From the NCBI GenBank assembly GCA_020851855.1, contig JADZBY010000761.1:1-11980 (forward strand): DNA of 11,980 bases. Direction: 5' to 3'. Origin of the DNA: Anaerolineae bacterium. Lineage in GTDB: Bacteria > Chloroflexota > Anaerolineae > Aggregatilineales > UBA2796. The notes beneath the pieces are model-generated. The model did no database searches, was not told the DNA's origin, and saw only the letters and a program-made list of their open reading frames with translations. This document shows positions 1 to 6,625 of the stretch, piece after piece (position 1 is the stretch's first letter; each line of letters starts with the position of its first letter). The position numbers and the translations under genes are program-made.

Positions 1-1
1 C

Positions 2-916
2 CTTGCCGGCGAGCACGGCGCTGCGGCTTACACCGACTACCGGGAACTACTGGCCAAAGAAAGCCTCGACGCCGTGCTGGTGACCACGCCGGAGACAGAT
101 CACCTGGGGCCGGTCGTTATGGCGGCAGAGCGCGGCATCCACGTGTTCGTGGAGAAGCCCATTGCCGCGACGCTCGAAGACGCGGACGCCATGATCGCGG
201 CCTGCGAGCGACACGGCGTCAAGCTCATGGTCGGCTACATCCTGCGCTTCGAGCCAAGTTACGCCCAGCTTCGCGAGGCCGTCGTCAGCGGGGCTGTCGG
301 CGCGTTCCTGTCGGCCTATGGGCGGCGCAACGCCCCGATCCAGGAAGGGCGGCGGCTGGCCGGGCGCACGAGCGTGATCAACTACCTCGCCGTGCACGAC
401 GCCGACCAGATGTTATGGTTCAATCCGGGCCGCCAGGTGGCGCGCGTCACGGCGCGGGCGCTTGAGGGCCGGATCATGGAAGAATGCGGCGTGCCGGACT
501 ATAGCTGGGTGTGGTTCGAGTTCGAAGGCGGCGGGCTGGGCGTCATCGAATGCGGCTGGGCGCTGCCGGAGACGTGGGTGCACGCCACGCCGCCCGCCAG
601 CTGGGGCGGCTTCGGGGATGTGCGCATGGATGTGGTCGGCACGCACGGCGTTCTGTCGCTCAACTACAACCCGATGAACCTATGGATCGTGAACAAGGAC
701 CAGGGCTACATGTTTTCGGACAACCGCCACTGGCCCATCGTGAATGACCAGCTTGGCGGCTGTGTCCGGCTGGAGATGGAGCACTTCTTCTCGTGCGTGG
801 CGCTGGACAAGCCGCCCCTGATCGACGGGCGCGAAGGCCGGCGTTCGCTGGAGATCGCCGTCGCCGCCGAGCGATCCGTCGCGGCGGATGGGCAGCCGGT
901 GTCGCTGCCCCTTTAG
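2..916 (+). CDS. Gfo/Idh/MocA-family NAD(P)-dependent oxidoreductase, 5'-truncated
   Basis: This is the 3' part of an oxidoreductase gene whose start lies upstream of the window; the frame is open from base 2 to TAG at 914-916, giving about 304 residues. The Rossmann GxGxxG start is missing, but the next diagnostic piece is present: a strand DAVLVTTPETDH followed by VFVEKPIA, the EKP motif whose lysine is conserved in the Gfo/Idh/MocA family. A later HDADQMLW stretch matches the conserved histidine/aspartate region of the C-terminal alpha/beta domain. Members oxidise or epimerise sugars, inositols or related polyols with NAD(P) in the cytoplasm. The sugar ABC transporter 74 bp downstream suggests that it processes the imported substrate, but the substrate cannot be read from the sequence. 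Family assignment is firm; the exact reaction is unknown. Confidence 0.9.
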   Translation, partial: LAGEHGAAAYTDYRELLAKESLDAVLVTTPETDHLGPVVMAAERGIHVFVEKPIAATLEDADAMIAACERHGVKLMVGYILRFEPSYAQLREAVVSGAVGAFLSAYGRRNAPIQEGRRLAGRTSVINYLAVHDADQMLWFNPGRQVARVTARALEGRIMEECGVPDYSWVWFEFEGGGLGVIECGWALPETWVHATPPASWGGFGDVRMDVVGTHGVLSLNYNPMNLWIVNKDQGYMFSDNRHWPIVNDQLGGCVRLEMEHFFSCVALDKPPLIDGREGRRSLEIAVAAERSVAADGQPVSLPL

Positions 917-974
917 CTCAGGTATCCCGCTGCGCGCGACCGGCGGCGAGATATGGATAGATTCCGGTTCATAG

Positions 975-990
975 AGAAGGAAAAGAGGAC
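975..990 (+). promoter_or_regulatory. Purine-rich ribosome binding region of the solute-binding protein gene
   Basis: AAGGA at 977-981 lies 9 bases before the ATG at 991, within a purine-rich run. A second GAGG at 985-988 is too close to the ATG to be the main site. It supports ATG 991 as the start, which also places the twin-arginine motif at the correct distance from the N-terminus. Confidence 0.6.
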
Positions 991-2313
991 ATGCCCACAC
1001 ACAACCTTTCACGCCGCGATTTCATGAAGCTGGTTGGCGCAGGCGCTGCGGCAGCCAGCCTGGGTGGTCTGATGTCGCGTTTGGGGCGGGCCAGGGCACA
1101 GGCCGACATCAACCTGGATTTCATCGTCTGGTCTTACAGCGTTGAAACCATCCTCGCCAACATCGAGAAGTTCCAGGAGAAATATCCGGGCCTCAAGGTG
1201 ACGCTGGCCGAAGCGGCGTGGCCGCAGTACCGCGAGACGATCATCAACCGCTTCACGGCGGGCACGCCCACCGACGTGCTGTACTCCGGCGGCGACTGGC
1301 TGCCCGAATGGGCCAAGGCCGGCTGGCTGGTCCCGCTGGAAGACTACTTCCCGCAGGTGCTGGACTATGTGCCCAAGACCGCGCCGTATGCCGTGTCGGA
1401 CATGACGTACGAAGGCAAGCTGTACGGCCTGCCCTACTACGCCGACACGACCTCGTTCCTCTATAACGCCAAGCTGCTCGAAGACGCGGGCATCAGTGCG
1501 CCGCCGACGACCTGGGAAGAGGTCGAAGCGCAGTGCAACAAGCTCAAGGAGAGCGGCATCGCAGTCCCGCTCGCCCTGGAATTTGCCCAGGCCATGCCCA
1601 CCACGCTCGAAAACTTCACGGCGATGGTCTTCGGGCGCGGCGGCGAGCTTCTGGACGAGAACTTCGACCCGATCCTGGACGATCCCGAAGGCGCGGCGTA
1701 TGCCCAACTGACCTGGCTGGCCAACATGAACAAGGCGGGCCTGGTCACGCTGCTACCGCACGAGACAGACGGGGTGAAGGCCATGAACACCGGGCAGCAC
1801 GCCTTCACCGTGCTGTACAACTACAACCTGGCCGAGCTGAACAACGCCGCCACCTCGCCGCTCGCCGGCCAGTTCAAGCTGGCGATCATGCCCGGCGGCT
1901 CCGGCCAGACCTACGGCTTCGCCAAGTTCTACTCGATGACCAAGATGGCCGTCGACCGCGGTCAGGATGTGATGGACGCGGCCTGGAAGTTCATGGAGTA
2001 CTTCGGCGGCGAGGTGGATGGGCAGTACACCGTCGCCAAGGGCTGGGCCGTCGAGAAGGGCCTGGGCTTCGGCCAGTTGCCGCTGTTCGATGACCCGGAC
2101 GTGCAGGCCTCGTTCTCGCAGTGGGTCGACGTGGACGTGCTCAAAGAGCAGGTCAGTAACGCACGTGGCCGCCGCCAGGGCGTGTGGTACGGCATCTGGG
2201 CCGAGGCCGTGCGGCTGGAACTGGTGCGCGCCGTCAGCGGTGAGGTCACGGTCGACGAGGCGCTGGCCAACGCCGCCCAGAGCGCGCGTGACCTGAAACA
2301 GCAGTTCGGTTGA
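991..2313 (+). CDS. Family 1 extracellular solute-binding protein of a sugar ABC transporter, Tat leader
   Basis: The 440-aa product has the length and pattern of CUT1-type carbohydrate-binding proteins (MalE/UgpB-like). The N-terminus carries a textbook twin-arginine motif, SRRDFMK, around residues 7-13. A hydrophobic alanine/glycine/leucine segment follows, ending in an AxA-type site (RARAQA, about residues 32-37). The mature part contains GGDWLPEWAKAGWLVPLEDYF and a GLPYYADT segment, both typical of the lobes that close on a sugar. Export would therefore be of folded protein by Tat, with capture of an oligosaccharide or polyol outside the membrane. No lipobox cysteine is visible, so it is not an obvious lipoprotein. 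Two permease genes follow after a 156-bp gap with a strong hairpin. The class is certain; the ligand is unknown. Confidence 0.93.
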   Translation: MPTHNLSRRDFMKLVGAGAAAASLGGLMSRLGRARAQADINLDFIVWSYSVETILANIEKFQEKYPGLKVTLAEAAWPQYRETIINRFTAGTPTDVLYSGGDWLPEWAKAGWLVPLEDYFPQVLDYVPKTAPYAVSDMTYEGKLYGLPYYADTTSFLYNAKLLEDAGISAPPTTWEEVEAQCNKLKESGIAVPLALEFAQAMPTTLENFTAMVFGRGGELLDENFDPILDDPEGAAYAQLTWLANMNKAGLVTLLPHETDGVKAMNTGQHAFTVLYNYNLAELNNAATSPLAGQFKLAIMPGGSGQTYGFAKFYSMTKMAVDRGQDVMDAAWKFMEYFGGEVDGQYTVAKGWAVEKGLGFGQLPLFDDPDVQASFSQWVDVDVLKEQVSNARGRRQGVWYGIWAEAVRLELVRAVSGEVTVDEALANAAQSARDLKQQFG

Positions 2314-2387
2314 TCGCCTGATCGCCGTTTCGGGCGCGCTTTCCGCCCTGATCGGGCAACCGGTCGGGGCGGACGGACGCGCGACGC

Positions 2388-2426
2388 GCCGGGTTCGGGG
2401 AGTACGTCGGTTTCCCCGGACCCGGC
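2388..2426 (+). promoter_or_regulatory. Strong stem-loop between binding-protein and permease genes
   Basis: Bases 2388-2401 pair with 2413-2426 as a 14-bp stem with a single G-U wobble, around an 11-base loop. No T-run follows, so it is not a classical Rho-independent terminator. In MalE-MalF type operons an intercistronic hairpin at this point commonly protects the 3' end of the binding-protein mRNA or attenuates read-through. That makes binding protein in excess over permease. This role is inferred from position and structure. Confidence 0.65.
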
Positions 2427-2469
2427 AACCAACAGCGCCGTTCACGATGAGGTCGTCGAGGTCGCTTTT

Positions 2470-3402
2470 ATGGCCACTGCACCCACGCTCGCCCGCGCCC
2501 ACACGCCCGGCCCGCGCGTCCGGCTGGGCACGACGGCCACCGGGTATCTGATGATCGCCGGTGTGCTTGTCATCGTCGCCCTGTTCACCATCTACCCGTA
2601 TGCCTACGCGCTGTGGGCCAGCTTCCAGAACCTATCGCCCATCATGCCCGCCAGTTTCGCCGGGTTGAAGAACTATTCCGGCGTATTGAGCAGCAGCTAT
2701 TTCGTCAACGCGGTCCGGACCACGCTGACCTTCACCGCCATCTCGGTCCCCATCATCGTGCTGCTCGGCATCGGCGTGGCGGCGCTGCTGAACCAGCGTT
2801 TCTTCGGCGCGACGGTGCTCAAGGCGTTCATCTTGCTGCCCTGGGCGATTCCGGCGGCCATCACGGGCATCGTCTGGAAGGGGCTATTCGACAACAGCTG
2901 GGGCGCGGTGAATGCCGTTTTGTACCAACTGGGCCTCATCGACGCTTACATCCCCTGGCTGACCACGGCGGGGCTGGCGATGGGCATTGCCATCCTGGCC
3001 CACACCTGGACGCAGTTCCCGCTGGCGGCGGTCCTGACATTGGCGTCCATGCAGGCCATCCCGCAGGAATTGTACGAGTCGGCGGCGATTGACGGCGCGG
3101 GCACGTGGCAGCGCTTCCGGCACGTCACCATGCCGGCTATCAAGGGCATGGTGCTCGTCGTGGCCCTCTATCAGGTGCTAATCGGGCTGACGGCCTTCGA
3201 CCTGATCTACAGCATGACGGGCGGCGGGCCGGGCACGTCCACGACGGTCATCGGCTATTTCATCTGGTCGGAAACGTTCAAGATGCTGAGCTTCGGGCGC
3301 GGCGCGGCGCTGGCCGTGATCCTGGCCGCGACGGCGCTCGTCATCATCTTCGCCATGCTGCGGGCGCTGCCGCGCGACGCCTTCCTGGAGCAGAAGTCAT
3401 GA
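2470..3402 (+). CDS. Sugar ABC transporter permease, MalF/UgpA type
   Basis: The 310-aa integral membrane protein has a short hydrophilic N-terminus and about six hydrophobic helices, the first around residues 20-45 (GYLMIAGVLVIVALFTIYPY). The EAA loop that docks on the ATPase is clear at about residues 199-225: ESAAIDGAGTWQRFRHVTMP, matching EAAxxDGAxxxxxFxxIxxP. It forms half of the transmembrane channel with the next gene product. The start ATG 2470 has GAGG about 8 bases upstream. The stop overlaps the next start as ATGA at 3399-3402, showing translational coupling. Family call is firm; substrate is unknown, probably a sugar or glycerol-phosphate-like compound. Confidence 0.94.
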   Translation: MATAPTLARAHTPGPRVRLGTTATGYLMIAGVLVIVALFTIYPYAYALWASFQNLSPIMPASFAGLKNYSGVLSSSYFVNAVRTTLTFTAISVPIIVLLGIGVAALLNQRFFGATVLKAFILLPWAIPAAITGIVWKGLFDNSWGAVNAVLYQLGLIDAYIPWLTTAGLAMGIAILAHTWTQFPLAAVLTLASMQAIPQELYESAAIDGAGTWQRFRHVTMPAIKGMVLVVALYQVLIGLTAFDLIYSMTGGGPGTSTTVIGYFIWSETFKMLSFGRGAALAVILAATALVIIFAMLRALPRDAFLEQKS

Positions 3403-4286
3403 GACAATCTCGCCTTGCCAGGGTCATCAAGTACACGAGCGCCGTGCTGCTTGCGCTGTTCATCCTGCTGCCGCTCGCTTGGGTTGGCCTGTCCAGCCTG
3501 ATCGGACGCCAGGCCATGCTCATCTTCCCGCCAGACTGGCTGCGCTACGGCCTGACGACGGACAACTACCGCTACATCTTCACCGGCGAGATTCCGCAGT
3601 CCTACGAGGTCAGCGGCCAGATGCGCACGATGATCTCCGAAGAGATTCGGCAGGTCCCGCAGGCCATCGCCAACAGCTTCATCGTGGCCACGGCGGTGAT
3701 GCTCATCAACTGGGTCTTCGGCAGTTTGGCGGCGTATGCGTATGCCCGAATCCGGTTTAAAGGGCGGGCGGCGACGTTCTACCTGATCACATTGAGCCGC
3801 CTGATCCCGGCGGTGGCGCTGGCCATGCCCTATTACGCCATCGTGCAGCGCCTGGGCCTGCTCAACAAACACTCGGCGCTGATCGCCATCTATTCGACGC
3901 TCACGCTGCCTTTCACCATCCTGATCATGACCCTCTATTTCCGGGGCATCCCGCAGGAAATCGAAGAGGCGGCGCAGCTTGACGGCTGTGGGCCGTTCGC
4001 GACGTTCTGGCGCATCGCCATGCCGCTGGCGCTGCCCAGCATGATCGGGGCCGGGCTGTTCGCCTTCATGATCGCCTACAGCGAGTTCCTGTTCGGCCTG
4101 CTCATCTCCACTTCCCGCGAGTCGCGCACGCTGTCCGTGCTGCTCGGCTCGGTATCGTACAACCCCGATGTGACATGGAGCCTGTTGAGCGCGGGCGTGG
4201 TCATCGGCCTGATTCCCACGCTGATCCTCGTCTTTCCGGTGTGGCGTTTCATGGTCAGCGGGCTGGTATCGGGCGGGGTGAAATAG
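3399..4286 (+). CDS. Sugar ABC transporter permease, MalG/UgpE type
   Basis: The product is 295 aa when started at ATG 3399, which overlaps the TGA of the previous gene by four bases and has GGAG at 3387-3390 at good spacing. The frame stays open further upstream, but that part is only the preceding gene read out of frame. The first helix is at about residues 12-33 (SAVLLALFILLPLAWVGLSS). An extracytoplasmic stretch of roughly 60 residues precedes helix two, as is usual for MalG-like subunits. The EAA loop is at about residues 187-212 (EEAAQLDGCGPFATFWRIAMP). It pairs with the upstream permease to make the pore. No ATP-binding subunit gene follows, so the complex probably borrows a shared MsmK/UgpC-like ATPase encoded elsewhere. 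Confidence 0.94.
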   Translation: MRQSRLARVIKYTSAVLLALFILLPLAWVGLSSLIGRQAMLIFPPDWLRYGLTTDNYRYIFTGEIPQSYEVSGQMRTMISEEIRQVPQAIANSFIVATAVMLINWVFGSLAAYAYARIRFKGRAATFYLITLSRLIPAVALAMPYYAIVQRLGLLNKHSALIAIYSTLTLPFTILIMTLYFRGIPQEIEEAAQLDGCGPFATFWRIAMPLALPSMIGAGLFAFMIAYSEFLFGLLISTSRESRTLSVLLGSVSYNPDVTWSLLSAGVVIGLIPTLILVFPVWRFMVSGLVSGGVK

Positions 4287-4521
4287 GCGCGCGGCAGCGC
4301 TCTCCGTGCTCGCCCGTGTGGCCCGGAATTTCGACGCCGCCATCCCCAAAACGAACGCGCCGGACCGGGTTTCGGGCTAGACTTGACGTCATCGCAGATT
4401 GCGCCCCTGGCCAATGCGGGCATCCAGGACGTGTTCTCCACGGTAAGCGCGGCCTTCGAAGCCGCAGGAGCGCCGCCGGGATGCTGGTCGCCACGGGACG
4501 ACTACTCATACGAGGCCAAGC

Positions 4522-6393
4522 ATGGCAAAGAAAACCGTTTCGCAGCGCGGGCAGCGAATCACGACGTATCCGCCCCTCTTGATTCCGGGCGGCGCGATGG
4601 CGGTTGTCACGGCGAACGATTACGCCTGGGCAGGCGGCGTCGGCGGCGTGGTGCGGACGACCATTCACGACCCAAGCACCTGGCAGGCATGTATCTCCGG
4701 GCTGGCCATGCCACAGGTGATGACGCTGGCCTACGACGGCGGCTGGCTGTTCGCGGGTGGCTTCAATGGCATCGCGCGCTCTGCGGATAACGGCGACAAC
4801 TGGGTGATGGCCGTGATGGAAATAGACCGCCCGCTGGTGGCGCACATCGCGCTCGCGCCGGATTTCGCCGCGTCGGGCGTCGGGCTGGCCATCCTGGAGA
4901 ATATGCTTATGCGCACCGAAGACGGCGGCGCGACGTGGCATCCCTCGGAAGAGGGCCTGGGCGACTTGCAGGTGGGCAGCGTGGCGTGGCTGGACGCGGA
5001 GACGGTCTTTGTCGGGACGGTGGTCGGCATTCTCCGGTCGGAAAACGCGGGCAAAACCTGGCAGATGGTTCGCGATACGAACGGCGAGGCCGTCACCGCC
5101 CTGTGTCGGGCAGGAAAGACGCGCCTTCTGGCCGGGATGGAAAAAGGCGCGGTGTTACACAGCGTCGACGGCGGCGCCACGTGGTCGGCGCTGATCGATC
5201 CGCTCGCCATACCCAGCGATGGGCAGTGGGGTTACGAGCTTGATGGCGACGACGAGCCGGAAAGCGAGGAGATGGGTCTTGAGGTGCTGACTGATATGAT
5301 AGCCAGGTTCCTCGACACACCGAGCGTGACGTACCTCATCACCGCCGGTCAAGCGATTTTCGCCGCGACGATGGTCGGCCTGTATACATCCTACGATGAT
5401 GGCGCAACGTGGCAGAAAATCCTGGAAGTTAACGTGCTGTCTCTGTACAGCGACGGAAGGACGATCTTCGTCGGCGTGCCGAGTGGGGTCGTGCTCGGCA
5501 ACGTCGGCGAAGGGGGGTGGATCGAGATGAACCTGCCCATTCACGATGCGCGGCGGCTGAACGTGATGGACGGCGCACCGGTCGTTGCCGGCTGGTATTC
5601 CGGCCTGTGGCGCTTTGCCAGCACGAAAAAGGAATGGCAGGAAGCTGAGAAAATCGTACCGCCGCTGTTTGCCCTTCAGCGCCAGGGAGAGCGTGGATGG
5701 TACGCGTCCAGCATGACCGGGCTGTATCGTTCGGTGGATGGCGGGCGGAACTGGCGATTGGTCTTGCCTCACATCGCCAGCTTTTTCGCTCCAGACCAGC
5801 CGCCGCCGGTGATCGCGCCGCTCGCCTTTGGTAAGGATGGCTTTGGGCTGGCCTTCTCCCGCTCGGAGTTCCTTCTACAGCGCACGAGCGACAACGGCGA
5901 CACGTGGAGCGACATGCCGTCGCCGTTCGGCGCGCTCTTCGTGGTTGCGCTGGCGGTTACGCCGGTGGGCGCGCTGGCCGTCACCTACGATGAGCAGTCA
6001 CACGGCCTTCAGCTCTGGCGCTCGACGGACAAGGGTGATTCCTGGCAACGCAGCGCAGAGATATCGATGCATTGGCCGACGGTAGCCCTGTGGGCAGAGC
6101 CGTCGCTGGCCGGCCTGGGCAACACCATCTTCGTTTTCCAGCCGGATGGGACGTGGATTACAGTCAACCTGCCCGACGAGCAGAAAGTGCAGCGGATCGA
6201 CGGGACGCACGAGCGGCTTCTGGCGCGCACGACCGATGGGCTGCTCTTTTCGCACGACGGTGGGTACACCTGGGGGCCATTCGCCGCCGAGGGCCTGGAC
6301 CTCGACCCGCGCCGCGTGGTCGATGCGGCGCTGGATGGTACGTCGCTGTGGCTGCTGTACACATCTGGGCAGGTGGTCCGCTATACGCTGTAA
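4522..6393 (+). CDS. Asp-box (BNR) repeat beta-propeller protein, sialidase/Vps10-like fold
   Basis: The 623-aa protein carries nine Asp-box motifs (S-x-D-x-G-x-T-W) at about residues 87-94, 132-139, 173-180, 214-221, 290-297, 404-411, 455-462, 501-508 and 577-584; examples are HSVDGGATW and RSTDKGDSW. These turns mark blades of sialidase, xyloglucanase or Vps10-like propellers. The sialidase arginine triad and FRIP motif were not recognised, so no enzymatic activity is claimed. An acidic insert (about residues 240-250, DGDDEPESEE) interrupts the regular pattern. No signal peptide or membrane helix is visible, so it appears cytoplasmic, unusual for this fold. The start ATG has GAGG at 4512-4515. 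It lies 235 bp after the transporter, too far for tight coupling. It could be a binding, scaffold or sensor protein; function unknown. Confidence 0.82.
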   Translation: MAKKTVSQRGQRITTYPPLLIPGGAMAVVTANDYAWAGGVGGVVRTTIHDPSTWQACISGLAMPQVMTLAYDGGWLFAGGFNGIARSADNGDNWVMAVMEIDRPLVAHIALAPDFAASGVGLAILENMLMRTEDGGATWHPSEEGLGDLQVGSVAWLDAETVFVGTVVGILRSENAGKTWQMVRDTNGEAVTALCRAGKTRLLAGMEKGAVLHSVDGGATWSALIDPLAIPSDGQWGYELDGDDEPESEEMGLEVLTDMIARFLDTPSVTYLITAGQAIFAATMVGLYTSYDDGATWQKILEVNVLSLYSDGRTIFVGVPSGVVLGNVGEGGWIEMNLPIHDARRLNVMDGAPVVAGWYSGLWRFASTKKEWQEAEKIVPPLFALQRQGERGWYASSMTGLYRSVDGGRNWRLVLPHIASFFAPDQPPPVIAPLAFGKDGFGLAFSRSEFLLQRTSDNGDTWSDMPSPFGALFVVALAVTPVGALAVTYDEQSHGLQLWRSTDKGDSWQRSAEISMHWPTVALWAEPSLAGLGNTIFVFQPDGTWITVNLPDEQKVQRIDGTHERLLARTTDGLLFSHDGGYTWGPFAAEGLDLDPRRVVDAALDGTSLWLLYTSGQVVRYTL

Positions 6394-6461
6394 TGTGTTC
6401 TGGGGTCGAAAATGTGAGGGGGCGTGTCTGTAAGGTCTTCTTGCGCTGATCCTCGGCCTTT

Positions 6462-6499
6462 CTCACCCCTCTCCATGAGGGAGAGGTGCCGGGGGTGAG
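6462..6499. repeat. REP-like palindromic element A
   Basis: CCTCTCC (6468-6474) pairs with GGAGAGG (6480-6486) around a 5-base loop. An outer arm CTCACCCC (6462-6469) pairs with GGGGTGAG (6492-6499). It lies between the BNR gene and the regulator gene. Read on the minus strand it resembles element C near the end of the window. It may also stabilise or end the transcript of the BNR gene. Confidence 0.6.
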
Positions 6500-6567
6500 G
6501 GTTTGAGGGTACACCCTAAAAAAAGCGCCTCACGTCGCGCTGCGGGGTGTGTGGACGAATAATCGGT

Positions 6568-6573
6568 TATCAT
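6568..6573 (+). promoter_or_regulatory. Possible -10 box of the regulator gene
   Basis: TATCAT matches the sigma70 -10 consensus at five of six positions and sits in the only AT-rich patch between the BNR and regulator genes, inside a small dyad (ATAA-TCGG-TTAT, 6559-6570). No convincing -35 box is seen at 16-18 bp. The call is weak. Confidence 0.25.
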
Positions 6574-6612
6574 TGACCGCATCATGCGCCCTGCACCCAC
6601 GGCGTCATCAAC

Positions 6613-6616
6613 GAGG
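6613..6616 (+). promoter_or_regulatory. Shine-Dalgarno site that supports a TTG start
   Basis: GAGG lies 9 bases before TTG 6626. An in-frame TAG at 6617-6619 rules out any upstream start, and the N-terminal residues from the TTG (SILRIVLLGPPRLEF) match the usual beginning of BTAD regulators, so TTG is the best start. Confidence 0.65.
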
Positions 6617-6625
6617 TAGTGCGCC

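Noticed and set aside
3105..3398. N-terminal extension of the second permease
   Set aside because: This is the first permease gene read out of frame; ATG 3399 gives the normal MalG-like length and a coupled ATGA start.
3255..4349. Minus-strand open frame of 364 codons opposite the permease genes
   Set aside because: It has low-complexity charged composition and overlaps two permeases with clear EAA motifs; a shadow frame.
4383..4790. Open frame beginning at TTG upstream of the BNR gene, 135 codons
   Set aside because: It runs into the BNR gene in another frame, has no Shine-Dalgarno or recognised domain, and its composition degrades where the BNR reading frame begins.
6506..6524. AGGGT-ACCCT hairpin next to a run of seven A as a terminator
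   Set aside because: The run is A on the + strand after the stem, and on the minus strand the T-run precedes the stem, so the order is wrong for a Rho-independent terminator on either strand.
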